Assembly (NCBI RefSeq): GCF_033439725.1
Contig: NW_026944384.1
Location: 1,922,001-1,986,000, forward strand
Direction of reading: 5' to 3'
DNA length: 64,000 nt
From: Neurospora tetraspora
Taxonomy: Eukaryota; Ascomycota; Sordariomycetes; Sordariales; Sordariaceae
A model generated the notes under the pieces. The model was not told where the DNA came from. It saw only the letters and a list, made by a program, of their open reading frames with translations, and searched no databases. The first letter of the stretch is position 1. Every line of letters begins with the position of its first letter. The position numbers and the translations under genes were made by a program. Below, piece after piece: positions 37,620 to 48,834 of the stretch.

Positions 37620-38289
37620 TGCGATGGTGTTTTTGGGTTTGAGTCGAGATTAATGTTTGTTGGGGTCCTCGTATGTCGGGGTTGTGGTGATGGTGATGAT
37701 CGAGACGCGATGCGGGCTCTGGCCTCTGGGGAGAGTGCCTCGGTATGTAGAGTTATGCGCTTTGGTTGTCGATGTGGAAGTCGCTTATCGTCGCAAACGA
37801 TTGTTGTGTTGGGTAGGTATATGATAGTGACGGAAGTAGAATGTATTGGTCTACTTCTTGCAGGCTGTTCTTTGTTGTGTTGAAGAAGTCAACACCGGCA
37901 TGAATCGATGGATGCAGGAGAAGCGCGGAGGACACACCTGCAGCGGGGTTGTCAGCGGCGCAGTTGCTTGACACGTCTGACGTCGGCCGCTCGGATGATT
38001 GGGACGACTTGGGAAGCTGCTGCACCACAGAGGGGACATGCCAGGGCCTGGGACCCTTCCAGAAGCCCCTACGGACAGGTACAGCCGGGGGTTTCTAGCG
38101 GCCGGGGGGTGCTGTTCTTTCCGGCCGGCAAACCCGAGAGCTTTTTACCGGCCTGTTATCGCAATTGGCTGGTGGTGGTTATCGCATCTGCCGTCCCATC
38201 TTCTTGTTTTCGGGTTTGGAAACTCGATGGCTCGTCGTCGACTGGGAGCTACACTCTAGCTTTCCAACCTCCCACCGAGTCAGCCAGCC
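37620..38289. other. divergent promoter region of ubc7 and the Mmc1-like gene
   Basis: 670 bp between two divergent starts. Plus-strand frames here run out of frame into the next gene and are not supported as coding. Confidence 0.6.
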
Positions 38290-40302
38290 ATGCCGCCAAC
38301 GCTGGGCCTACGACGGGCTTTACAGAGCCGCGGTCGCGGTCTCGGGTTTGGCCAGCGAACAACACCGTCGTCCGTATGTCTCTTCTGTTCCTTTGCGACT
38401 CGGCCTTCCACTCTTCCCACATCGTCACCACTCAACAAGCTCCGGCCGAGGACAAAACAACTTCTAGAAGCTGTCCGACCACGATACCAATCGACCGGCG
38501 CCACCCCGCTCCGACCCTTCATAAGCACGTCCTCCGATGCCGTCGATGCCGCCGAACCAATTGATCCCCGCAAAGACCTCGAGAGCGCCCTCCGCGACTT
38601 ACAAACCCACGCACCCAACTACGTCAATCTCCCGCGCCTCCAGCTCGCCCTGCGCAACCTCAGCCAACAACCCGGCCATGAATCGATACGAGTCGCATTC
38701 CTCGGCCTCACCACCGGCGATAAGCCTCAACACACTGCCAGGGAACTTCTCCGCCTCGTTCTCGCCGATCCGCTGAAGTCCGCCGAAACCTGGGAAGCGC
38801 AACTCAAGGCCCACGACCCCTCCAAGCCGCTCATCGTACACATCGGCCCTCCCGAGGAGCAAGCCACGCCACTGTCGCTTGCCGCGAGCGAACACGTCAT
38901 TCCCGAAATCACCGTGCCGTCGCACATCTACAACGATGCCAATCTCGAGATGCTGGTCATGGAGGCCGACTACGCAACCGTCGCGCAGGCGAGCGAAAAG
39001 CAGCCCCACGCCTTCGACGACGCCGTCCTCGTGCCCGCCGTCGACACAGCGGCTACCACAGCCGGCCACTCGGCGCCCATCGTCACGCCCGTGCACATGG
39101 CCGTGCTGGTAGGCGACGGCGTGCTGGGCGCCGCCTCGATCCTGTCGCTGCCCATCAGCCCCGAGGGCCAAGACACCATCACAGCCGTCGCCAACTTCAA
39201 GAAGATCAGCGCCGAAGACAAGGCCGCATGCCCGTCCCTGGTCATCACCAGCGTCGAGTCTGGTGCGCAAGGCCTCGACCTCTTCCGCGAGAGCGCCAGC
39301 AACGCCATGAAGTACGAAGCCCTCTGGACCGAGGCCGGCGTGGGACACATCAACAAGTGGCTGCGATCCAACGTGCTCTCGCGGACCGAGCAAGGGGCCA
39401 CCAAGGCGCCCGTGCGCAAGCTGATCGAGTCCGTCCTGCGCAACGCCAGCGCGGCGCTGCAGGCGGCCGAGCACCGCGACATGAAGATCTCGGTAGAAGG
39501 GGGCCCGTCGCCGCTCACGGTCGCGCGCCTGAACCAGGCGCTGGCGGAGTGGGCTCAGGATGCGCACGAGGAGCTGCAGCAGCAGCTGGAGATTGCGTTT
39601 GTCGGCGAGGCGTGGAGGCAGATGAACTGGTGGAAGCTGTTTTGGCGGGTGGACGATGTGGGCATGCTGTCGTCCGAGATGGTAGCCCAGCGGTTCTTGC
39701 CCGAGGCTGAGAAGCGCTTGATCTTTTTGGCTGGCAGGCTCCACGAGGCGGGTATTACTACTGCTGGCGGGGACAAGCCGGTGACGTACTCTGGTCCGGC
39801 GGTGCCACCGTCGTTCCCTGAGGGCGAGAGCAGTGTTGCCACTACTACTACTACTACGGAATCAGAGACCAAGGGAACTTGGCCGGCACATATCCCCTTC
39901 ACGAGGAACTATCTACAAGCGGAAACCGTTCCAGCTTTGCAAGCGCTGGCGCAGAAGCTCGTGCTACAGTCATCCACATTGGCGGGTGCCACCACGGCGC
40001 TTGGCGGCATGTCCTGGCTCTCTGGTTTCGGAATTTACGAGTGCGGAGCCATCGCCGCGCTGGGTATTGCGTTGAGCTTGAGGGGCTTGCAGAGGAGGTG
40101 GGAGAAGGCGAGAGATTTCTGGGAGGGTGAGGTCCGTGAGGAGGGACGCAAGGCCGTTCGCGCGACCGAGGCCAGCATTGCTGAGTTGCTGGATAGCGTT
40201 TCCCCTGAGGTCCCCGAGGATGTGGCGGTTGAGCTGGAGGAGCTGAAGGAAGCCAAGAGTGCCCTCAAGCGGGCCGAGGAAGCGCTTGCGAGGTTGAAGT
40301 AG
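38290..40302 (+). CDS. Mmc1-like mitochondrial inner-membrane protein
   Basis: A single exon of 670 residues. The N-terminus is basic and lacks acidic residues up to about residue 55 (MPPTLGLRRALQSRGRGLG), as expected for a mitochondrial presequence. The middle is a folded alpha/beta-like region (AFLGLTTGDKPQHTARELLR; MAVLVGDGVLGAASILSLPI). Near 570-597 there is one strong hydrophobic segment (GMSWLSGFGIYECGAIAALG). A charged helical tail ends in an alternating Glu/Lys coiled coil. This resembles the fungal family I recall as Mmc1, described as a degenerate dynamin-like protein of the inner membrane; that assignment is from memory and moderate. A poly-Thr run lies near 516-521. The ATG at 38290 is the first in frame and supplies the presequence. 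Confidence 0.7.
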   Translation: MPPTLGLRRALQSRGRGLGFGQRTTPSSVCLFCSFATRPSTLPTSSPLNKLRPRTKQLLEAVRPRYQSTGATPLRPFISTSSDAVDAAEPIDPRKDLESALRDLQTHAPNYVNLPRLQLALRNLSQQPGHESIRVAFLGLTTGDKPQHTARELLRLVLADPLKSAETWEAQLKAHDPSKPLIVHIGPPEEQATPLSLAASEHVIPEITVPSHIYNDANLEMLVMEADYATVAQASEKQPHAFDDAVLVPAVDTAATTAGHSAPIVTPVHMAVLVGDGVLGAASILSLPISPEGQDTITAVANFKKISAEDKAACPSLVITSVESGAQGLDLFRESASNAMKYEALWTEAGVGHINKWLRSNVLSRTEQGATKAPVRKLIESVLRNASAALQAAEHRDMKISVEGGPSPLTVARLNQALAEWAQDAHEELQQQLEIAFVGEAWRQMNWWKLFWRVDDVGMLSSEMVAQRFLPEAEKRLIFLAGRLHEAGITTAGGDKPVTYSGPAVPPSFPEGESSVATTTTTTESETKGTWPAHIPFTRNYLQAETVPALQALAQKLVLQSSTLAGATTALGGMSWLSGFGIYECGAIAALGIALSLRGLQRRWEKARDFWEGEVREEGRKAVRATEASIAELLDSVSPEVPEDVAVELEELKEAKSALKRAEEALARLK

Positions 40303-41493
40303 AAATGATGAAGAGATGCAACAGATGCTCAAAAAGGGATCATACCAACCTACTGACTCAAGTTTTTTCCTTCTTGTGCTTATTTTCCCCACTGCCCTAT
40401 CCTGTCTGTTAGTCCCTTAGGTGGGTATCCTGACGATAACCCCCTCCGATCCAACCAACCCTTTAACCAGCCACCTGTTGTATATATAGTCTACACCATT
40501 TACTCTCACCCGGAGGAGGACTGTTGCAAGCTCATCTCATGCAAGCCGCACACTTAGGGACAGGCGGATTACAACCGGACACAACAGATCAACTGGGCCA
40601 CACTCCATGTATCATTAAGAAATCCGAGGGGAAAAAAAAAGGGGCACTGGACTTTTGTGGTAGATGTCTAAACTGTCAGCGTAAGCTGAGGATGGGATGC
40701 GTTGTGCGTACAACAACAAAATAGACAAAGACGATACGTACCCTGTCTATGCTAGAGCCAGGGCTAGAGGTTTCGCTTGTGGTGCGGTCCATCCGATTCA
40801 ATCCATGTTGTGCTTGCTCCCTGGGCAAGGAATTCAAAGCCGGATGAGCTCTAAGGCGAGCTGCTGGTTCGCTTTTCGCGTCCTGGCTAGGTGCCATGGT
40901 GATGAAGCCGGGTTTTCGTTGCGTGCTGACTGACGGGTAGCGGCTGTTGCCCCGACCGACCATTTTCGTCCAGCTGGCGGAGCGTGTGAAAAACCCCTGG
41001 AAGCAGGACACGCCACGCTTCCCCCATGATCATCGCTTTGCAGCAGGCGAATACTTGTAGGCTGGCTGGCCTGGCGTCCTCCAACTCACTGTTCGTCCCA
41101 GACTCCCAGCCCTGCGACCCCAGCCCTCACTCCGGTAGTCCCTTCTCAACTCTAACCAGCCTCAACACACCCACCCTCCCTATCCCTCCTGTTCCTTCCT
41201 TTATACGGGCATCCAAGCTTTCGCATCACATTTTTTCTCTTCCCATCCATCTTGCTGCTGCCCCCTCTTCTTCGTGGAAAAGAAATCGAAGTTTGCTTTA
41301 TTGTCGTCCCCCAAACGCCTAAAAAATATCAAAATAACGGTGGTTGTCGTTGCGCGCGGAAAAAAAAAAAAAAAAAAGAACCATAATACGCCGATTATTG
41401 TGCCCCAACATTGCATTTGTGTTGTGATTTTAATGTTTCTCGGTCTGGGTCTGGTTTTTGATGAGTTTGACGACGGGCGGCGTCGTCGTCTCC
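40303..41493. other. convergent intergenic region with an A18 run
   Basis: Lies between the Mmc1-like gene (plus) and Sm-D3 (minus), which converge. No gene is supported. It holds an 18-base A run at 41360-41377 and CT-rich stretches near 41130-41260. Confidence 0.6.
41360..41377. repeat. poly-A run (18 bases)
   Basis: Homopolymer in the 3' flank of the minus-strand Sm-D3 gene. Read along that transcript it is a T run, so it is not the mRNA tail. Confidence 0.85.
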
Positions 41494-42090
41494 TTATCTG
41501 GCGCCGCCACGACCACCGGCGCGCGCCCTACTGACTGTCGCACGACCGCGGGCGAGACCGACACCGCGGCCGCGGACGTTGCGGGAGCGGAACATGGGGG
41601 CGTTCCTGTGGAAAAGAGAAAGCGTTAGCTTAGGCTTAGTCTGGTCTAGGACTTGGGATTTGGGGCTTTTCTTGGGAAGCGATTGGAGGAGATCGCAGCG
41701 GGTAGCAGTGATGGCCGTACCTCAACATATCCGGCACAATGAAGAATCGCACATGACTGCCGCGGATGTAGACTTGTTCGAGATGGCTGACGCGCCCGTC
41801 GCGGGCTGTGACGGTGATGTCCTTGAGCTGGACGTTCATGTTGTCCTCGGCTGTTTGGGGGGAGAAGCGCATGAGTTAGCATGGTTGGACAGTTTGGAAG
41901 ATTGATTGGGAAAAGCAGTACCTTCAATAAGCTTGCCACGGTAGGTCTGGCCGGAGGTGATCTCGAGAGTGACGATATGACCCTGTTGGACAGGAGTAGT
42001 TGGTTAGCTTATGGCAACTGGCAACAAATGGTCTTTACTAACCTGAGCCTCGTTGAGAAGCTTGATAGGGATACCAATTGTAGAAGTCAT
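41494..42090 (-). CDS. smd3: small nuclear ribonucleoprotein Sm-D3
   Basis: Four exons, 42043-42090, 41922-41982, 41721-41850 and 41494-41605, with donors GTTAGT, GTACTG, GTACGG and CAG acceptors, give 116 residues. The protein begins [20 protein letters not shown] and contains Sm1 ([15 protein letters not shown]) and Sm2 ([20 protein letters not shown]). It ends in an Arg/Gly tail ([20 protein letters not shown]) that is a likely site of arginine methylation. Sm-D3 is one of seven core proteins forming the ring around the Sm site of U1, U2, U4 and U5 snRNAs. The length is normal. The gene is rich in introns for its size, and the exon joins reproduce the conserved sequence without gaps. Two donors (GTACTG, GTACGG) are weaker than usual. 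Confidence 0.95.
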
Positions 42091-43791
42091 GTTGGCGGCT
42101 GTGTGATTACGTCGTGGGGTTGGTTGTTTGTGGAAGGGCCTTGGTGGTTTTAGACTTTGGATGGTATGCCGTAAGTACAGGCGACTCGGTTCGCGATGAT
42201 AGTGGATGCTATCAGTTGCCTTGACGTGAACGCGGCAGCCCTGTCAGCCCGGTGCTGCTGGGAATTTCGTCGGAGAACCTTGGTCGTCTCCAACCAGCGT
42301 TGGCAGCTGACGAACAGCTGGCAAGCCTCCAAAGGTAAGGTACGAACCGGACATTCCACTTGAGGTCCTTCAAAGTGTGGAGGTTTCCCCACACGCCTCT
42401 TCTGCGCTGTCCCCGCATTCAGTGAAACATGGTCTCACATTCAGTCATCGCTCATCAGTCTCCGAATTAAGTGATGGATATCAAAAACATCGTCATCATC
42501 ACTGACTTTTAACCCATTGACATTAGCTGACCGGCCTGTTGTCATACGCTTGTGCTCAGTCAAAGTATAAAATTGTCTGGTCCAGCACTTCGAACTCCGT
42601 TATCGCTCAACTTTCCCGGTTCATGTTCCGAGTCGTCGCATAATGGCGGCCGTCATGGGATTGTCCAACGCATTGAACACAGCATCCCCAACCTTTTTCT
42701 AAACGAGGCCTTCTCCGATGTTCTATACGCTGAATTGTGTGCGGTCCTTCGGGTCCTCAATATCACCCGCGCCCCCGAATATTGGTCTCCGATGTTCCAA
42801 CAAGCCAACCGTTGACGAGCATCTCCCACCTTCTCGACGGCAAGGACGGGACATGATGCAGGACAGAAAACGCTCTCGACGCTCTCCAGACTTCCTGCAC
42901 GCGCCCCGAGATATGCCGTACTCGTTAATCATGCCTCCGTCCTCGCTCCCTGTCTGCCACGACCACGGCTTGCACGGCTACGTTGTCCAGCGAGTAAGGG
43001 TCATCCTGTCCCATTTTCAAACGTAGTGACGGGCTGGCCGAGTGGGCCGTCGGCCAATTGCTGTGTTGTCAGCTTGATGCCCAAACCTTTTGATAAAACC
43101 CCACGAACCGCCCCGGCACCACTGAATGGGTGAGGAGACGGTCTCAAAGTCGAGCTGCGGCAAGTGGGTTTGGCGTGGACTGATCTTCCATAGCATTGGC
43201 TGTTATAGGCTGCATTGCATGTGCATCGAGACCATGGTCTGTCTGCATCTGTGGTTGCTCCGAGTTTTCTGTGTTCAGAGGTCTCTCCACCCTCTTTTTA
43301 TCTCTCTGTGTGAGCTGGATCGTGTGGTGATGGTGCGGTACTAGCAAGCTTTTTACAAGCTCAACGGCGGCTTCGGTTGCATCCCACCTCCCACCATCAT
43401 GTCCTGGTGCTGTCCCTGATTGGACGTCTCACCACTTTCCAGGAGGTGTCTGCCAACTTCTAGCGCTGGACGCTACATGACATCTCACAGTTCCGAGTGG
43501 AAAATTCTTGTCTGGTCACTCCATCAGTTTCGGTAATTGAGGAGTTTACCCCTGGTGATGTGGGCTTCCCGTCTCCTACTTATGCCCGTCCGTCTCCCAG
43601 AGTGGGATCGGTTCGTTTTGTCACAAGATCCTTTTCTTGTGAATTGGACTACGTGGTCCTGTCAAACCGAGATCGCATCATCTTGAAGGTCGTATTGCCC
43701 CTGGCTTTCTTACACAAGGGCATCGTACCTGCTTTAGTCAACCCGAGGCCCACTTCTTCACGTCTCAAGGTATTGTCTTGTCTTCGTCATA
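42091..43791. other. divergent intergenic region
   Basis: 1.7 kb between divergent Sm-D3 and a plus-strand hypothetical gene. Several short frames (for example 43126-43344) have no domain or splice link. The last 300 bp probably contain the promoter and leader of the downstream gene. Confidence 0.5.
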
Positions 43792-45212
43792 ATGCCAGGA
43801 AGGCATCGCGCCTATACCACCGAGCACCCGGCGAAGGGCTTCAAGTGGTTCCCATGGAAGCGGGAAAAGAAAATGGTGGTCGAGCCTGTGGTGTGGTCAG
43901 ATTGGGTGTCAAGTGAAGATGGAACCTACTTCTATCGAGCCAGGAAATTGGCTGACGGTAAGCCCTTCACAAGCCTTCCTTGTTGGACCCCAGCTGATTT
44001 TTTGCAGGCACTTGGGGAGATTATGAATACACAGAGGGTTACTACATGGGAGGTTATGCGGGAGGGTATGCGGATGGGTATGCGGGAGGCATTGAGATAC
44101 CCGAGGAGAAGGAATACCACCCGGCAGTTGCGGTCAGCCCTTGGAAACTTCCCGGAGAACCCGTTGCGATTATGCCAGAGAGTCCCGAGGTCATGGAGGA
44201 TCCAGAACCTAGGTACGCGGAGATCGCAGAGTCAGAGCCCATTGGAGAATTCTCGGCCGCCGATGAGGAGGAACAACACCAAGGCACCACCACCAACGCC
44301 ACCTCAGTCTCGGGTGATGATGTCTCCGAAAGGTTGTCAGAAGATGATGGCTATCGTGAAAGCGAGCCCTTGCCAACCGTACAAGAAGCGGAACCCATGG
44401 TCTTCACTCGCGAACCAGAACCCATTCGGCCCTTATCTCCCGTCCCATCGCTACGACGAGAGTACAAACCAAGGCGTAGACATACAACCGGGGCTGACAC
44501 GGCCGTCCCATCCTCGCACCACCGCCCACGACTCCCCCAACGCCATACCTTCAGCGAAGGCCAAAAGGAAGGCCACAAAGACAGCCACGACCATCACCAC
44601 CACAGACGCACCAAGAGCCACGACCCGAACCACAAACAACCACTCCTCTTCTCCATCTTCTACGCAGTAACCAAAACCCACGCCGGCCCCCAAACTCGGC
44701 GCATGCCCTCCTCCTCACCCCATCGATCCTCCACACCTGGAAAATCAACACGCACCTCCGGTACCCGCCCCTCAACCGCCACATCCTCCTCCTCCTCCCG
44801 CGCCCCCTCCGTTTCAGTAGGCAAGCATCAAGACAACAGCAGCACCAAAGTCGCCGTCCCAAAAACATCCACCCAGAAACCATCACCAACAACAACAAAA
44901 AAGCCACCGGTGGTCACGACGAAACAAACAACAAAACCGAAAAAGCCGCCGGTACCCACAGCAAGCGAGACCACCGTCGTCGTGCCCCTCGATACGGGCG
45001 TGCCGAGTGTGATTGCACCGCCGGGAAAAGCGACCATCACCAAGACCAAGAAGTTCAACTCCAAGATCAAGAGCGAGAAGGAGATGAAGGTGGATAGCAA
45101 GAAGATGATTAAGGGGTGGTTGGCGGGGATGGAGCCTGGGGCGGAAGAAGAAAAGAAGATGAAGGGCAAGAGTAGTGGTGGGAAGGAGAGGGGGAGGAGG
45201 ATGACGAAGTGA
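43792..45212 (+). CDS. lineage-restricted hypothetical protein with a Trp/Tyr-rich N-terminal module
   Basis: Exons 43792-43957 and 44008-45212, joined over a 50-bp intron (GTAAGC to TTGCAG), give 456 residues. The first 75 residues form a compact Trp/Tyr-rich module (KGFKWFPWKREKK, VVWSDWVSSEDGTYFYRARK, GTWGDYEYTEGYY). Three near-repeats of GGYAGGYADGYAGG follow, then an acidic Pro/Glu stretch, a His-rich patch (HDHHHHRR near 258-265), and a long Ser/Thr/Pro/Lys-rich tail ending in basic residues. I do not recognise a family. The N-terminal module is the only part that looks folded, and proteins of this build occur as uncharacterised Sordariomycete proteins. Oddity: if the intron is kept, the first frame stays open to 44670, giving a different 292-residue protein. 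Sure of the gene, unsure of its function. Confidence 0.7.
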
Positions 45213-45578
45213 TGGACTGGGTTTTGAAAGGGGATGATGGGGTTTGTTGAGGGGCAGCAAACTGGCTGATGATTAAATGATTATGAGCTTATGAGGTGTT
45301 ACGAGGACATTACGAGGCAATGATAATAGAGGGAAGGACGGACGGAAAGAGGGGGGGAATGCATAAAGGCTGTTGGGAGTTTTATCGTGTTTTGCATTTG
45401 TTTTTGTTTGTTTTCTTTTCGTTAACCACTCACTCCTCCTCAAAGGCATGGATGGCAGCCGGCAAGGCTACATGGGCACGGAGCGGTGGAAGTCTAGTTC
45501 GGTCCTAGACCCGGTCTGGTCCTATCCACTTTACCCGTATGGCCGTCAAGGAACATCGGAACTCGGAAGGAGCTAAAA

Positions 45579-45637
45579 CAAGAGCAAGAGCAAGAGCAAG
45601 AGCAAGAGCAAGAGCAAGAGCAAGAGCAAGAGCAAGA
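45579..45637. repeat. CAAGAG hexanucleotide array
   Basis: About ten perfect copies of a six-base unit, 370 bp downstream of the hypothetical gene. It is open in all three plus-strand phases, which explains the apparent Arg-Ala frame there, but it is not coding. Confidence 0.9.
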
Positions 45638-46190
45638 GGAGAAATGGTCCTTATCATCATTGGGTTTGAGCAGGATATAGCGACGTTGAAGGGCGAAGGG
45701 CCGGCATATAGTCTACATGCTCGGTCCTCCTGTCAATGACGTCTTCTTGGTCCCCGATGAGGTCGGTTGAGCTTCTCTTCTTTTTTTTCTTGTGGAGCAA
45801 ATGCTGGAGAGTTCCGGTGGTTTTGGTGGCTGTGGTTGTTGGTTGTGGGAATGGTTGACTGGGTACGCATAACCTGTTTCCTCTCCTATATTGGACAACA
45901 GGCACGAGATAGGTTGAGCGTGCAACGTGTGTTTCATTGTTGTTTACTTGGTTCAGGGATAGAATCGACAATGAAAGGTAATGACCAGATACCACTGTAA
46001 TAAAATGCTTGTCTTTTATTATATAACGCTGGCTTCAGACCAAGCATCTACCGATTGATATATTCAGGTGTGGAAAGATATATAGCAAGCCGCTACCTGA
46101 AGCTCTGCTCATTTGGCTCTTCATTTTGCTCTTCATTTGGCTCTCCACATTTCCTTTCACCTACTCTTCACCTGCTCTTCAGCTTCTCTT

Positions 46191-46350
46191 CACGTTTCTT
46201 TTTAAATTCTCTTCACCTATCACTTTAAGTCTTCTTCACCTATTTATTACCTATTCTTTACCTCTCTTTTTACGTTTCTTTTTAAATTCTTTTTATTTAT
46301 TATTTTAGGTCTTCTTTACCTATTTATTACCTATTCTTTACCTTTCTCTT
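46191..46350. repeat. 80-bp tandem duplication with C-to-T divergence
   Basis: Two adjacent 80-bp units (46191-46270 and 46271-46350) share long identical blocks (GTTTCTTTTTAAATTCT; ACCTATTTATTACC). Their differences are almost all C in the first copy against T in the second, several at CA versus TA. The duplication sits in a CT-rich convergent 3' flank. Confidence 0.85.
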
Positions 46351-46461
46351 CACTTCTCTCTTCACCTCTCTTTTCACCTCTCTTTCGCTTTCTCTTTACT
46401 TATCTTTTTACCTTCTTCACCCCCTCAACCCCCTTTCCACCCCCTCTTCAACCCTCAATCC

Positions 46462-48358
46462 TCATTCCTGGGTCCTCCTCTTAACCCCCTCCCTCTCACA
46501 CCACTCCTCATCACTCATCCGAAACCAATCCGCCACGCACATCATGCCCGCCCACAAATCGCACTGAATCACCAAATGGACCATCTCCAATCCCAACGCA
46601 TTAAACATCCTCCCCACCGAAAACGCATCCATGAACCCCAAACCATGAAACGCCACGTCCAACGCCGCCCCCTCCAACCCCATGCGCCTCGCCATATACG
46701 GCCTCGCCAGTCCCAACAAAGCCAAGCTCTCAAACGGCGTCATCATCGTCCTCGCGGCACACAGTCCCAACGCTCCCGCAGCGAGGACGTGCGGCAGGCG
46801 GGTGAGGCCGTTGTCTCTGTAGAGGGGGGCGTCCAAGCCTAGGGTTGTGCTATTATTGGTAACTGTCTGTTGCGAGTTCCGGTTCGAGCCAGAAGAGTTG
46901 TCAGGCACGTTAGGCCTCAACTCGGCGGCCCAGACCGCTGCTCCCGGGGGGATCGGAGCCGAGTCGCTGGTGGCGGAGTCGCTGGTGTCGACGTCGAAGG
47001 TGATTAGGGTCGGGTTGACGTGCTCGGTTTCTTCGTCGTCGTCGCTGAGGAAGGGGGCTTCGTCGGCTGTTGCTGCTGGGGATTGAGACTGGGATTGGGA
47101 TTGGGATTGGGATTGGGATTGGCTGTTGCCGGGAGTGCCGGGGCCGGGACCACTGACGGAGATGGTGCTTTGTCGGCGCAGGGTGCCGTCGGGGGGAGGA
47201 CCGGTGGGGAGGGCGTCGTTGGTTGGAAGGGTGTCGGAGGGGGCGTGGACCATTTCCCAGCCTGCTTCGATTGCGTTTGCGCTTGCGGCCTGTTGTTGCT
47301 GCTGTTGTGTTGGTGTCGGTGTTCGTGGTTGGATTTCCTGTCGTTGCTGCTGTTGAGGTTGTTGCTCTTCTGGTGTGGGAGTAGGTGGGTTGTATGTTCC
47401 ACTAGGCGGCTGTAAATAGGGGACTACCTCCTTAAGGGTCCTCCTCCTGCTGAAGTTGATGGGTTTGGGCAAGCGTCTCTGGATCTTCCGCCTAAGTGAC
47501 CAGACGAGCCTGGCGTATGTCTTTGAGAAGAACCAGTAGCCGGCAAAAGGGGCGACACCGGCGACGAGGGCGCCGAGCCAGCTGATGATGCTTCCAGGGG
47601 TAAACGAGGATGGGAGCTTTGGTAGGAAGATTGGAGAGTCATAGCAGCCGGGAATGAAGAAGCCTAGGGTAGGAACCCATCTCGAAGTGTTGACTAGGCC
47701 GGTTCGTTGCATGAAGACAAAGATGTCTAGGTGCAAGTTGACCCATGCGAACACGTACTTGACCCAGGGGTATTCTGGCATGTCGAATCCAGCAAAACTA
47801 TCGCTTAGGACATAGGACGGTAGCCCAGCCCAGATATACTCTCCCCATGACTGCTGGCTTCTGTGGAAGTAGAATAGGCGAGAGAACGGGACGTGGGCAG
47901 AGTCCTTGTACAGCAAGATGCGCTGCCTCAGGCCGTTGACTCCCCAGACACCGACGGTGGCCAACACCTCGCCAGTGAGGAACAGCTTCCTGCCGATTCC
48001 ATCTTCGTAGTACTGATGCTTAGTGGCCGCATCGTATAGAGCCTGGGCCTCATTAATGCCACTGTCCGGTTCCGCAACGCCAATGACCAGCATAACCTCG
48101 TTGTGAGAGCGGATGATGTCTCTGTTAATGCGCCGTGTCTCCGGGTTCACTGGCCGTCCTCGATCATCATACAACTGCTCTGGTGCCCCGGGTTGAGGCT
48201 CACCAGTGCCCTCAGCCACCTCATCGTAGGGAGAGCGGCCCTGTGGTTGGTATTAGACTCAAGGCGATGTACATGGAAGTTGTAGTCCTAAAGTCTTGCA
48301 TCGGATGACAAGACGGATGACTTACAAGGGCCTGTGATGTCAGAGGACCCAGCCGCAT
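46462..48358 (-). CDS. putative membrane-associated protein, unknown function
   Basis: Exon 1 is only 33 bp (48326-48358, MRLGPLTSQAL) and exon 2 is 46462-48240; donor GTAAGT, acceptor CCACAG. The product is 603 residues. Residues 12-250 look like a folded module (GRSPYDEVAEG, GRPVNPETRRINRDIIRSHN, FHRSQQSWGEYIWAGLPSY) with a hydrophobic segment near 229-249 (IISWLGALVAGVAPFAGYWF). A low-complexity Gln/Pro/Ser stretch follows, including a (Ser-Gln)n run coded by a hexamer repeat near 47082-47122. A second conserved-looking hydrophobic helical region fills roughly 480-590. I do not recognise the family. Without exon 1 there is no ATG near the start of the conserved part, so the tiny exon is needed. 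The gene diverges from utp13 (476 bp). Confidence 0.75.
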
Positions 48359-48834
48359 AGTGAAAGGGTCAACTGGATTCAGGAAATGTTTGTGGTTTGC
48401 TATCCGGCATTTGCCAAGATGGTTATGTGTGCATTACACGGTGAAGTCTGACCAGTTGCTGGCCATCCTCGTGTCACGAATTCCGTGCCAGGGACTGTGT
48501 TGAGTGAAGATTGTGGTGGTACAGTTGATGAGTGATGGAGACAGTTGATGTTGGTGGGGGAGCTTGTGGAACACAGAAAGCCGAGGGGTCAGTGTGCCAT
48601 GTCCCGGTCATGCTCCAGTGCTTCAGTGTGGTTCGTCACTGGTTACAGGGGCTAGAGCTGCATTGCGCTAAGATAACCTTATTTCTTGGCCTTATCAGCG
48701 GGCGGCAGGCATCGACCGCGAAAAGTTTTTGGGATTGGGGACTTTGCAGTGTACCTTCTACAGCAGAATCCAAAGGCGGCGGCGCGCAATCGCAACCCAT
48801 TTAATCCACTTGTACAGCCAGACACTCCTTCACA
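48359..48834. other. divergent promoter region of the membrane protein and utp13
   Basis: 476 bp between two divergent starts. I see no gene. GC content is moderate and there is no clear TATA box. Confidence 0.6.

Larger units (their letters stand above)
45213..46461. other. convergent intergenic region with simple and tandem repeats
   Basis: Separates the plus-strand hypothetical gene and the minus-strand membrane protein. No gene is supported. It contains a CAAGAG hexamer array (45579-45637) and a pyrimidine-rich stretch (46100-46450) with an 80-bp tandem duplication. Confidence 0.65.

Noticed and set aside
38599-39744. 381-codon minus-strand frame
   Set aside because: Antisense to the Mmc1-like gene in GC-rich third-position-biased DNA; rich in Gly/Arg/His with no domain.
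45579-45637. CRISPR-like short repeat array
   Set aside because: Units are six bases with no spacers, so it is a plain microsatellite in a eukaryotic genome.
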